DNA of 21,967 nt, taken from JALYRV01 sp035512575 (GTDB taxonomy: Bacteria; Acidobacteriota; Vicinamibacteria; Vicinamibacterales; SCN-69-37). Under the pieces are notes generated by a model that was given only the letters and a program-made list of their open reading frames with translations, did not search any database and was not told the origin of the DNA. The translations under genes were made by a program, and so were the position numbers. The stretch spans positions 1 through 21,967 of the forward strand of contig DATKDT010000151.1 of assembly GCA_035512575.1 (NCBI GenBank). Reading direction: 5' to 3'. Shown one piece after another: positions 1 through 7,173 of the stretch. Position 1 is the first letter of the stretch. Each line of letters opens with the position of its first letter.

Positions 1-426
1 AGCTACACCTGGCGCGTGCGCGCACGGCTGGGCTCGCTCGTCGGGCCGTGGTCGAGCTCGGGCGCGTTCAAGACGTTCACGCGCTTCAGCTGCGCGCATC
101 TCGGCCCGAACCCGCTGGCGATCATCAGCTGCCACCGCGAGCGTGCCCCCGCCGGGCCCCTCGAGGGCAACCACGAGGCGCTGTACATCATGATGCGGGA
201 CATCGCGTGGGACTTCAATCGGACCGGCGTACCGGGCGGTCCGTGGGGCATCCTCGTGAAGCAGAGCGGCAACAACTGCCACGGCTACTCCTGCGACATC
301 ATCTGCAGAGGCCAGGGGAACGATCAGGAGCAGTTCGACATTCTGCTTGACGAGAACGTGCCGCAGTGGAGCGGCGCCAATCTCCCGAAAGCGGAAAGCC
401 GCGTCGACGTCTGCGAGATTCAGTAG
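1..426 (+). CDS. Secreted/surface protein, C-terminal fragment (FN3 end plus Cys-rich domain)
   Basis: Open from the first base, so the 5' part lies outside the window. The first ~25 residues (Tyr-x-Trp-Arg-Val-Arg-Ala, then Gly-Pro-Trp-Ser) read like the last strands of a fibronectin type III domain, which suggests an exported multidomain protein. The rest is a ~110-residue domain with cysteines in the motifs NNCHGYSCDIIC and VCEIQ at the very end. Five or six cysteines in an exported domain suggest disulfides. I have an impression of similar Cys-rich C-terminal domains in acidobacterial surface proteins, but I cannot name a family. The frame stops with TAG at 424-426, directly before a strong hairpin. 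Function unknown. The reading frame is convincing; the exported location is inference. Confidence 0.75.
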   Translation, partial: SYTWRVRARLGSLVGPWSSSGAFKTFTRFSCAHLGPNPLAIISCHRERAPAGPLEGNHEALYIMMRDIAWDFNRTGVPGGPWGILVKQSGNNCHGYSCDIICRGQGNDQEQFDILLDENVPQWSGANLPKAESRVDVCEIQ

Positions 427-430
427 GGCC

Positions 431-463
431 ACGGGGACGGGTCTCGCGGAGACCCGTCCCCGT
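431..463. terminator. Perfect 15-bp hairpin between convergent genes, probable bidirectional terminator
   Basis: ACGGGGACGGGTCTC at 431-445 is exactly complementary to 449-463, leaving a 3-nt GCG loop. It lies 4 nt after the stop of the plus-strand gene and 26 nt after the minus-strand GT2 stop. A TTTCCGTTT stretch follows on the plus strand but there is no long T-run, so it could also be a dispersed palindromic repeat used as a terminator. Confidence 0.6.
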
Positions 464-489
464 TTCCGTTTAAGGGCGCGCGCCCGGGT

Positions 490-1167
490 CTAGAAGATGT
501 TCCTGAGAAAGTTCGAGACGTAGGCGAACCAGAGCTTCCACACGACGACTTTCGACTTCCCCCACTTGCGCTCGTATTCGTGGCTCGCGATTTCCGTCAC
601 CCGGAAACCCTGCTTGAGCGCCTTCATGAGCATTTCCTGCTCGATCGTGGTGAGGTTGGACGTCAGGCCGAGGCGGGCCGCGACGTCGCGGCGAATGGCG
701 CGAAAGCCGTTCTGACTGTCGGTGAGGCGGACGTTCCAGCGGTAGTTGATCGCCAGCATGATCAGCTGCGACCCGATGTAGCGAATGAACTGCTCGAACG
801 TGCCGTGCAGCTCGTCGCTGCCGCCCCGGCCGCGTGAGCCGACGACCATGTCGGCCTCGCCGGCCGCGATGGGCGCGACGAGCGCGGGAATGTCCCGCGG
901 GTCGTGCGATCCGTCCGCGTCGATGAAGACGACGATGTCGCCGGAGGCCGCGTCGATGGCGCGGCGCATCGCCTCGCCCTTGCCCTTGCCTCCGTCGAGA
1001 ATGACCCGCGCCTGATGCTCGGCGGCGATCTCGCGCGTGCGATCGCGCGAGTGGCCGTCGACGACCAGGACCTCGTCAGCATGGGGCCGGACGGCGTCGA
1101 TGATCTCGGCGATCAGACCTTCTTCGTCGCGGGCGGGAATGACGACGGTGACGCGGCTGCTTTGCAT
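490..1167 (-). CDS. Family 2 glycosyltransferase, dolichyl/polyprenyl-phosphate mannose synthase-like
   Basis: A 225-residue single-domain GT2 enzyme. It opens with the GT-A strand VTVVIPARDEE (residues 6-16), then VVDGHSRD (35-42), and carries the metal/nucleotide-binding FIDADGSHD with D83 and D85. The size and order match soluble or peripheral polyprenyl-phosphate sugar synthases (DPM1-type), which move a sugar from GDP- or UDP-sugar to a membrane polyprenyl phosphate on the cytoplasmic face. There is no C-terminal multi-TM anchor, only an aromatic amphipathic end. ATG start at 1167; no clear Shine-Dalgarno. It is divergent from a radical SAM/GT39/SDR unit that could use its lipid-linked sugar. 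The donor sugar cannot be told from sequence alone. Confidence 0.88.
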   Translation of the reverse strand: MQSSRVTVVIPARDEEGLIAEIIDAVRPHADEVLVVDGHSRDRTREIAAEHQARVILDGGKGKGEAMRRAIDAASGDIVVFIDADGSHDPRDIPALVAPIAAGEADMVVGSRGRGGSDELHGTFEQFIRYIGSQLIMLAINYRWNVRLTDSQNGFRAIRRDVAARLGLTSNLTTIEQEMLMKALKQGFRVTEIASHEYERKWGKSKVVVWKLWFAYVSNFLRNIF

Positions 1168-1210
1168 CGGTGTACGGGTTGGCGGCGGGCTCGACAGTGG
1201 AATTCAAGAC

Positions 1211-1266
1211 TATAGGCGATAGACCCGGCACATTCAATGCCTGCGGCCCGCGGGGCCGCGTATAAT
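1211..1266. promoter_or_regulatory. Divergent promoter region between GT2 (-) and radical SAM gene (+)
   Basis: On the plus strand a perfect TATAAT lies at 1261-1266, 27 nt before the ATG at 1294, with no good -35. On the minus strand TATAGT (1216 to 1211) is preceded by TTGAAT (1237 to 1232) at a short 15-nt spacing. The intergenic gap 1168-1293 contains nothing else that I can recognise. Promoters are assigned by motif only. Confidence 0.45.
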
Positions 1267-1293
1267 GGGCAGGTTGGAGGCACACCCTCGGTC

Positions 1294-2388
1294 ATGATCG
1301 GCAAGCAAATCGGGCTCGGAAAGGCCATCCTCGGCGCAAACGTGCGCTCGCCGGCCCTGCCGTACAAAGTGACGTTCGTCGCGACCTATCACTGCAACTT
1401 CAGGTGCCAGATGTGCAACATCTGGCAGAAGAAGAGCAAGGACGAGATGACGCCGGCCGAGGTCGAGACCTTCTTCTCGCGGTGGCCGCAGTTCCGGTGG
1501 GTCCACCTGACGGGCGGCGAGCTCTTCATGCGCCGCGACCTGGACGATCTGGTCGCCGCGATTCAGGGCAGCTGTCGCAATCTGTTCCTTCTCAACTTTC
1601 CGACCACGGGCTGGTTCGGCGACAAGACCGTCGACCTCGTCGAGAAGACGCTGGCGCGCGGCGTAGGCCGCCTGATGACGACCATCAGCATCGATGGGCC
1701 CAGAGCGATCCATGAGGAGCTGCGCGGGCTCCCCGGCAGCTGGGACCGCGGGATCGAGACGTTCCGGCGCCTGCGCGGCATCAAGCGATCGAACTTCCAG
1801 ACCGTCGTGGGCATGACCCTGATGGAGAAGAATGCCAGGCTGGTCGACGAGACGGTCGCGGCCATTCGCCAGGTCATTCCGGACTTCCAGCAGTCGGAAC
1901 TGCACCTGAACATCGGCCACGAGTCGGGCCACTACTTCGCGAACCTCGGGAAGGCCGTCGTCACCGGCCATCGCGCCGACATCCTTCGCGCCGTGGACGA
2001 CCACCGGCGGCGCACCGGCTCGCCGCTGCACCCGGTGAAGTTCCTCGAGGACCGGTATCAGGCGCTGATCGCGAAATACTACGAGACGGGCAAGTCGCCG
2101 CTGCCGTGCACGGCGCTGTCCTCGTCGTGCTTCGTCGACGCCTACTGGAATCTCTATCCCTGCTCCATCTGGGACGAGCGCGTCGGCAATCTTCGCGAGG
2201 CCGGCTTCGATCTGCAGGGGCTCTGGGACAGCCAGCGGCGGCGCGATCTGCGCGACGAGGTGGCCGGCGGGCGCTGCGACCACTGCTGGACGCCGTGCGA
2301 AGCGTATCCGACCATTCTGGGGAACCTGGCGCGCGCGACGACGGCCCGCGCATCGACCCCGAAGCCCGCGGTCGCCACCACGGCCTAG
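1294..2388 (+). CDS. Radical SAM protein with SPASM/twitch-like C-terminus
   Basis: 364 residues from ATG 1294. An in-frame ATG at 1237 would add 19 residues but lies upstream of the TATAAT at 1261, while 1294 has GGAGG at 1276-1280, so I prefer 1294. The radical SAM cluster motif CX3CX2C is C34, C38, C41 (CNFRCQMC), followed by the SAM-binding LTGGE. The C-terminus has a CX17C pair and RCDHCWTPC, as in auxiliary-cluster (SPASM/twitch) enzymes. The Gly normally found in CX9-15GX4C is Trp here. The family makes 5'-deoxyadenosyl radicals for peptide, cofactor or sugar chemistry. The substrate is unknown; the neighbours (GT39, SDR, GT2) suggest glycan or lipid-carrier chemistry. First gene of a tight operon. 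Confidence 0.88.
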   Translation: MIGKQIGLGKAILGANVRSPALPYKVTFVATYHCNFRCQMCNIWQKKSKDEMTPAEVETFFSRWPQFRWVHLTGGELFMRRDLDDLVAAIQGSCRNLFLLNFPTTGWFGDKTVDLVEKTLARGVGRLMTTISIDGPRAIHEELRGLPGSWDRGIETFRRLRGIKRSNFQTVVGMTLMEKNARLVDETVAAIRQVIPDFQQSELHLNIGHESGHYFANLGKAVVTGHRADILRAVDDHRRRTGSPLHPVKFLEDRYQALIAKYYETGKSPLPCTALSSSCFVDAYWNLYPCSIWDERVGNLREAGFDLQGLWDSQRRRDLRDEVAGGRCDHCWTPCEAYPTILGNLARATTARASTPKPAVATTA

Positions 2389-2392
2389 TCGC

Positions 2393-4105
2393 TTGGGCTC
2401 CCTGCTGCGGCGGCCGGGCGCCGTTCTCGCGCTGATCATCCTGGCGGGCGGGGTCCTGCGGTTCTACAACCTCGGATGGGGCGGGCCGTACCACCACTTC
2501 CACATCGACGAGCACTTCGTCTTCAGCGGCGCCATCGACATGCGCCGCGACTTCTGGCAAGCCGCCCTCGCGCCGAAGTTCTTCATGTACTCGCCGCTGC
2601 CGATGTACCTGCTCATCGGCCTGCTCGAGGGCTACGAGCAGCTCGTCCGGCCGCTCACGTTCGTCGGCATCGAGGACGGGACGACCCTCATGGTACTGGG
2701 ACGCGGGATTTCGGCGGCCTTCGGCACCGCGACCATTCCGATCGTCTACCTGATCGCGCGACGCCTGGCCGGCGTCAGCGCGGGACTCATCGCAGCCGCG
2801 CTGCTGGCCTTCTCGGTCATCCACATTCGTGAGTCGCACTTCTTCACCGTCGACACGAGCCTGACGTTCTTCTGTGCGTTGACGTTGCTGCTGGCGCTCA
2901 GGATGGCGCAGTCCGGCAGCCTTGGCAGCTACATCGCCGCCGGCGTGGCCCTTGCCGGCGCCGTCCTGTGCAAGTACAGCGCGGTCTTCCTGGTGGCCGT
3001 GATTGGCCTCGCGCACCTGCTGGCTCCAGGGCGCGTGACCTGGCCTGGACGTCCCGCCCCCTGGGCCCGCTGGGTCCTGAAAGGCGCGCTGCCGCTCGTC
3101 GTCGCCGCCGTGACGTTCCTGCTGCTCGACCCGCTCGTGGTGACCCACTACGACAAGTTCCGCCAGGACATCGCCGAATGGGTGACCCAGCCGCTCAGCG
3201 GCCAGACGAGGCCGATCTGGGGCGCCCAGTTCACGAATATTCAGCCGCAGCTGTACTGGTTCACGAACCTGCTCTGGTGGGGCTTCGGACCCGCACTGGA
3301 GATCTGGGGCCTCCTGGGCTTCGTCTGGCTGGCGACGCGTCGGACGACCGTCGCGTGGATTGCGCTGGCCTACCCGATCGCGTACTTCGCGGGCGCAGGC
3401 CAGACGACGCTGCCGTTCGCGCGATATGCGGTGCCCTTCGCGCCGGCACTGGCGATCGCCGCCGGCGTCCTGAGCGCCGACCTGCTGCGCCGTCCGCGGT
3501 GGCGGCGGGCGGCCGCCGTCGCTACGGCGATCGTCATCGGCTCCACGGGGTTGTACGCCCTGGCGTACATGAACGTCTTCCGCGCGCCCGACGCGCGGCT
3601 CGAGGCGTCCGGCTACCTGCACCGGTACGTGCCCCAAAATGCGCGCGTGCTGGTGGAACCGTCGCACAACATCCCGCCCACCGGACGCTATCTCACCGAG
3701 CCGGCCTTCGACACTGACTACGTGATCTGGGGCGCGCACGGCGAACGCCACGACTATTACCGAATGTACACGCTCGACACGTACCGGTTTCTGTACGATC
3801 GCCGGCCCACGGATGCGGAGAAGCAGACGTACATCGCCCAGCGCCTCGCGCTCGCCGACTACATCGTCATGGACGACACGTTCCTGCAGTTCTACGAACA
3901 CCTGCCCGCCTCGGAGCACGGCGTCGTGAAGCGCTACTACGAGCAGCTGTTCAACGGCGAACTGGGCTTCGAGCTGCTCAAGACCTTCAAGGTCTATCCA
4001 TCACTGTTCGGCATGCCCATCAACGATGACGGGGCGGAGCTGTCGTTCCGGCTGTTCGATCATCCGCGGGTCTTCGTGTTCATGCGAATGGAGCGGAGAC
4101 GGTGA
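2393..4105 (+). CDS. GT39-type (PMT-like) integral membrane glycosyltransferase
   Basis: 570 residues, TTG start at 2393, only 4 nt after the radical SAM stop. A first TM segment (residues ~9-22) leads into a periplasmic loop with FHIDEHFVFSGA; D39-E40 fits the catalytic Asp/Glu seen in the first loop of GT-C enzymes of the GT39/ArnT type. Many further TM segments follow up to about residue 400, then a soluble, periplasmic-type C-terminal domain of ~170 residues rich in Tyr and Phe. The family transfers a sugar from polyprenyl-phosphate-sugar to protein, lipid A or other acceptors on the outer face of the inner membrane. It overlaps the next gene by 4 nt (GTGA), so the two are translationally coupled. 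The acceptor is unknown. Confidence 0.85.
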   Translation: MGSLLRRPGAVLALIILAGGVLRFYNLGWGGPYHHFHIDEHFVFSGAIDMRRDFWQAALAPKFFMYSPLPMYLLIGLLEGYEQLVRPLTFVGIEDGTTLMVLGRGISAAFGTATIPIVYLIARRLAGVSAGLIAAALLAFSVIHIRESHFFTVDTSLTFFCALTLLLALRMAQSGSLGSYIAAGVALAGAVLCKYSAVFLVAVIGLAHLLAPGRVTWPGRPAPWARWVLKGALPLVVAAVTFLLLDPLVVTHYDKFRQDIAEWVTQPLSGQTRPIWGAQFTNIQPQLYWFTNLLWWGFGPALEIWGLLGFVWLATRRTTVAWIALAYPIAYFAGAGQTTLPFARYAVPFAPALAIAAGVLSADLLRRPRWRRAAAVATAIVIGSTGLYALAYMNVFRAPDARLEASGYLHRYVPQNARVLVEPSHNIPPTGRYLTEPAFDTDYVIWGAHGERHDYYRMYTLDTYRFLYDRRPTDAEKQTYIAQRLALADYIVMDDTFLQFYEHLPASEHGVVKRYYEQLFNGELGFELLKTFKVYPSLFGMPINDDGAELSFRLFDHPRVFVFMRMERRR

Positions 4106-5124
4106 CGGCCGTGCAGTACCTCGTGACGGGCGGCACCGGGTTCATCGGGGCACACCTGGTCCGGCGGCTCGTCGCCAGCTATGGGCCGGGCGCCGTGACG
4201 TGCCTCGTCCTGCCGGGTGAAGCGGCCGGCGACGAACGGCTCATTCACCTGAGGGAATCCGGGGTGCGGCTGATCGAAGGCGACCTTCTGGAGCCCGGCG
4301 TGGCCGCGGAACGCGCGCCGAAGCCGTCGGTGGTGTTTCACCTGGCTGCGAATATCGACACGGCCGGCGACGAGGCGTCGATGCGCCTGAACGACGCGGG
4401 CGTCGCTCACCTGCTCGACTGGCTCGGCCCCGACGTCGCGGGGGCGCGCGTCGTGTTCACGAGCAGCGTCGCGGCGCTCGATCGCGACCGGCCGGCCGAG
4501 GGGCCGCTGACCGACGAGAGCCCGTGTGCGGCCCGCACGGCGTACGGCCGCAGCAAGCACAGAGCCGAGCGGCTGCTGCGCGAGCGCGCGACGCTGGATG
4601 GGTTCACGTTCACCACGCTGCGGCTGCCGACGGTGTACGGCGTCGGCCAGAAACCGGGCGGGCTGTTCGATTCGCTGCGCTCACTGGCCGAGCGTGGCGC
4701 GTGGCTCGCGCGGCTCAACTGGCCCGGCCGGACGTCGGTCATGCACCTGGACGATCTGGTGACCGTTCTCGTGGACCTGGCGCACCGGCCTGAGGCCGCC
4801 GGGCGCACGCTGGGCCTGGCGTCGCCCGACGTGGTCACCGTCGGCGAGCTCGCTCAGGCGGTCGCGCGGACGGTCGGCCGGCCGCGGCGGCCCATCGAGC
4901 TGCCGCCGTGGTTCTGGGCCGGAGTGCGGCGGGCGGTGTGGCATCCCGTCGTCTGCCGCCTGGTGCCGCCGCGCTACCGGCTGCACCACTGGCGGCTGAG
5001 TCTGATGGTCGACGACGGCTTCTGGATGGACCCGGGCGGTTTCCGTGAGCTGTACCCCGCCCGAGTCATGCGCCTGGAGGAAGGTCTGCGCCTGACGTTT
5101 CCTCGAAACGATCAGGAGCGCTAG
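4102..5124 (+). CDS. NAD(P)-dependent extended SDR epimerase/dehydratase
   Basis: 340 residues, GTG start overlapping the GT39 stop (GTGA at 4102-4105). The Rossmann dinucleotide motif TGGTGFIG is at residues 9-16; Ser121/Ser122 (TSSVAA) and YGRSK with Y148 and K152 give the SDR catalytic Ser-Tyr-Lys. The first Rossmann half is followed by a C-terminal substrate domain with VMHLDDLV, as in nucleotide-sugar epimerases and 3-beta-HSD-like enzymes. In this operon a sugar-nucleotide epimerase, dehydratase or reductase role is likely, but sterol- or lipid-type substrates are also known for this class. Its TAG stop shares the palindrome CTAG (5121-5124) with the stop of the convergent gene. Confidence 0.88.
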   Translation: MTAVQYLVTGGTGFIGAHLVRRLVASYGPGAVTCLVLPGEAAGDERLIHLRESGVRLIEGDLLEPGVAAERAPKPSVVFHLAANIDTAGDEASMRLNDAGVAHLLDWLGPDVAGARVVFTSSVAALDRDRPAEGPLTDESPCAARTAYGRSKHRAERLLRERATLDGFTFTTLRLPTVYGVGQKPGGLFDSLRSLAERGAWLARLNWPGRTSVMHLDDLVTVLVDLAHRPEAAGRTLGLASPDVVTVGELAQAVARTVGRPRRPIELPPWFWAGVRRAVWHPVVCRLVPPRYRLHHWRLSLMVDDGFWMDPGGFRELYPARVMRLEEGLRLTFPRNDQER

Positions 5125-5870
5125 AACCGGATCCGCGCGCCGACGAGGCCCTGGAAGCCGCCGGCCTCGATCGAGCCGCCCTGCAGCTCGGGCGTGTCGA
5201 TCTTCGCCCTCGAGAAGCGCGCCATGAAGCCCACGCCGAAGTTCCGCATGATGCGCACGGTCGCGTCGCCCGCGATGTGGAATCCGGTCGCGCTCTTCTC
5301 GAGCGACGCCGTCGTCACGTCGCCAAGCGCCGACGTTCCCGCCGCCACGGTCATGCCGTTCACGTACGCCTGAGTGACGGTGAAAAACGACGGGCCGCCC
5401 GACAGGGCGATGTCGAGCCGATCGGTGATCGGCACCATCCAGGTGGCGGAGAGATGAAAGGCTTTCTCCTCGCGCGTCAGGCCGGTGACGCTGCGCGTCT
5501 CGATGTGCGGGCGATCGAACTCGAGCGTGTCGGGAATCGACGCGGTGAGCGTCAGGTCGTGCGTGTCGGTGGTGCGCGTGAAGCCCGCGCCGAGGGCGAG
5601 GTTCTTCCAAACGCGATACCCGCCTCCGATGTCGAACAGCATGGAGTCGTCGATGTCGAACGGGGCGTCCCATTTGGCAAATTCTTCGTAGATTTCGAAT
5701 TCGCCGACCGTCCGGAGCGACTGGTTCATCCACTGCTGACCGACGCTGACGTTGACGAAGACGCGGTCCGTCCAGGAGAGCATCTGCGCCGAGGCCTCAC
5801 GGGCCGGCGCGAGGAACACGAGTAAAAGAGCGCCGGCTACGGGCGCGAATCGCTTACGACAGAAGTCCAT
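5121..5870 (-). CDS. Outer-membrane beta-barrel protein
   Basis: 249 residues from ATG 5870. The frame is open further upstream, but 5870 has GAGGTGGCA just before it (5871-5879) and puts a signal peptide at the N-terminus: KR-rich start, hydrophobic core GALLLVFLA, cleavage about EASA-Q. The mature part shows alternating hydrophobic/polar strands with Gly and aromatic residues and ends in GARIRF, the terminal Phe used by the BAM machinery. The length suits an 8-10 strand barrel. The family is unnamed; function could be structural, porin-like or adhesive. It lies between two glycan-related plus-strand units and is transcribed against both. The end overlaps the SDR stop by 3 nt. Confidence 0.8.
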   Translation of the reverse strand: MDFCRKRFAPVAGALLLVFLAPAREASAQMLSWTDRVFVNVSVGQQWMNQSLRTVGEFEIYEEFAKWDAPFDIDDSMLFDIGGGYRVWKNLALGAGFTRTTDTHDLTLTASIPDTLEFDRPHIETRSVTGLTREEKAFHLSATWMVPITDRLDIALSGGPSFFTVTQAYVNGMTVAAGTSALGDVTTASLEKSATGFHIAGDATVRIMRNFGVGFMARFSRAKIDTPELQGGSIEAGGFQGLVGARIRF

Positions 5871-5911
5871 TGCCACCTCGGCGGAAGACACACAAAAGGG
5901 GAACGCCGGCG

Positions 5912-5919
5912 ATTTTAGC
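5912..5919 (-). promoter_or_regulatory. Extended -10 promoter candidate for the beta-barrel gene
   Basis: On the minus strand the sequence reads TGCTAAAAT, an extended -10 (TGn plus TAAAAT). It would place transcription start about 35 nt before the ATG at 5870, leaving room for the GAGG Shine-Dalgarno. No -35 hexamer is visible at the usual spacing. Confidence 0.45.
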
Positions 5920-5991
5920 ACGGCCGTAGCCGCCGTACCAGCTGTTTTTACGCCGGAAACGGCCGGATCGCCGACTCGAGCGGACTCGATT

Positions 5992-6000
5992 TGTTAGAAT
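5992..6000 (+). promoter_or_regulatory. Extended -10 promoter candidate for the second radical SAM gene
   Basis: TGTTAGAAT at 5992-6000 is an extended -10 with no -35. The ATG is at 6013, only 12 nt beyond the hexamer, so the 5' leader would be about 4-6 nt. A GGAAGG at 6001-6006 would then lie upstream of the transcript start. Confidence 0.45.
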
Positions 6001-6012
6001 GGAAGGCGCTCC

Positions 6013-7173
6013 ATGTCCACTTCAAGCTTCCGGCTGCAGTATCTGGCCAAATCGGCCGCGGGCGTGCCCCGCGACCTCGCCAACGCGGCAATCGCCACGG
6101 TGAAGGCGATTCGCCCCACCGTGCTGATCTACAACTGCACCTGGGTATGCGACGCGCGCTGCGAGATGTGCAACAACTGGAAGTGGGGCAACCGCAAGGA
6201 AGACATGACGCTCGAGCAGCTCGATCGCGTCATGGACAACCCGTTCTGGCACGCCGTCGAAAACCTCAACATCTCGGGCGGCGAGCCGACCACGCGCAAC
6301 GACCTGCCCGAGATGGTGGAGCTGTTCCAGCGCCGGCTGCCCCGTCTCCGCAAGATCGGCATCAACACCACCGGCATCACCCACAAGCGCGCCATCCCGA
6401 TGCTGACACGCATCGTCGAGTTCTGCGACGCGAAGGGGCTGCTGTTCAGCGCGCGCGTGTCGCTCGACGGCATCGGTGAAACGCACGCGCAGGTGCGCAA
6501 CGTCAAGGACGCCTTCGACAAGGCCGGGACGACGATTGCGGCGATGCAGACGCTCGCGGACAAGCACGAGACCTTCCAGTTCGGAATCGCGGCGACCATC
6601 TTCAAGCAGAACCTCGACGACGCCGAGAAGATTCTGGAGTGGGCGCGCGAGAAAAAGCTCGACGTCGTCTTCAATATGCTCCGCTTCACCGACGCGATGC
6701 TGCACAACAAGCATCTCGAGGAGTCGGTCGGCTTCAAGAGCCGCGAAGAGACGTTCATGAAGAAGTTCTTCCTGGACCGCGTGGCCGAGGAATCGGTGCT
6801 GAGCGGCCAGGCGTTCATGTACCTGCACTACGCCGACATGATTGCCAACGGCTACAAGCGCACGATGCCCTGCCCGTTCCAACGGCAGGGGCTGCTGCTC
6901 AACCCGAACGGCGACCTGTTCTACTGCGAGAACTCGAAGAAGATCGGCAACGCGCTCGAGACGCCGGCCTCCGAGCTGTATTTCGCGGCCGGGAACCTCG
7001 CGCATCGGGAAGCGCTGAAGCGCGACACGTGCACGACGTGCCTCAGTCCCTGCCAGGTCAACGTCGGCGCCATGAAACAGGTCGTGCCGTACGTGAAGTT
7101 CCTGCGGCGGGCGTACAAGGTCAAGCACGATCCGGCCCGTCATCTCGAAACGCTGCCCCAACCGGTACGCTGA
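6013..7173 (+). CDS. Radical SAM protein with twitch/SPASM-like C-terminus (second copy)
   Basis: 386 residues, ATG 6013. The cluster motif CX3CX2C is C46, C50, C53 (CDARCEMC), with an extra Cys at 42. ISGGEP follows for SAM binding, and RVSLDG is the usual fourth-strand motif. The C-terminus keeps the classic CX12GX4C (from the Cys of MPCPF to FYC) followed by CTTCLSPC, consistent with an auxiliary Fe-S cluster. It is clearly a different subfamily from the radical SAM protein at 1294. No short Cys- or Gly-rich precursor peptide lies nearby, so a RiPP maturase role is not supported. A modification of lipid, sugar or protein within the glycan island is more likely. Stop TGA overlaps the start of the flippase-like gene. 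Confidence 0.88.
   Translation: MSTSSFRLQYLAKSAAGVPRDLANAAIATVKAIRPTVLIYNCTWVCDARCEMCNNWKWGNRKEDMTLEQLDRVMDNPFWHAVENLNISGGEPTTRNDLPEMVELFQRRLPRLRKIGINTTGITHKRAIPMLTRIVEFCDAKGLLFSARVSLDGIGETHAQVRNVKDAFDKAGTTIAAMQTLADKHETFQFGIAATIFKQNLDDAEKILEWAREKKLDVVFNMLRFTDAMLHNKHLEESVGFKSREETFMKKFFLDRVAEESVLSGQAFMYLHYADMIANGYKRTMPCPFQRQGLLLNPNGDLFYCENSKKIGNALETPASELYFAAGNLAHREALKRDTCTTCLSPCQVNVGAMKQVVPYVKFLRRAYKVKHDPARHLETLPQPVR

Noticed and set aside
1237..1293. Upstream ATG (1237) as start of the first radical SAM gene
   Set aside because: Lies before the TATAAT at 1261, adds a non-conserved-looking Ala/Gly stretch, and lacks a Shine-Dalgarno, whereas ATG 1294 has GGAGG upstream.
1961..3919. Very long open frame (652 codons) on the minus strand opposite the GT39 gene; similar long frames opposite most genes (e.g. 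1234-2439, 11536-13029 on minus, 13052-14824 and 20241-21956 on plus)
   Set aside because: Arg/Ala/Pro/Asp/His-rich translations without domains, signal peptides or hydrophobic patterns, fully opposite well-supported genes; typical shadows of GC-rich codon use.
1294..7173. RiPP (modified peptide) gene cluster because of two radical SAM/SPASM-like proteins
   Set aside because: No precursor-like short ORF, leader motif, RRE domain or dedicated peptidase/transporter adjacent to either gene.
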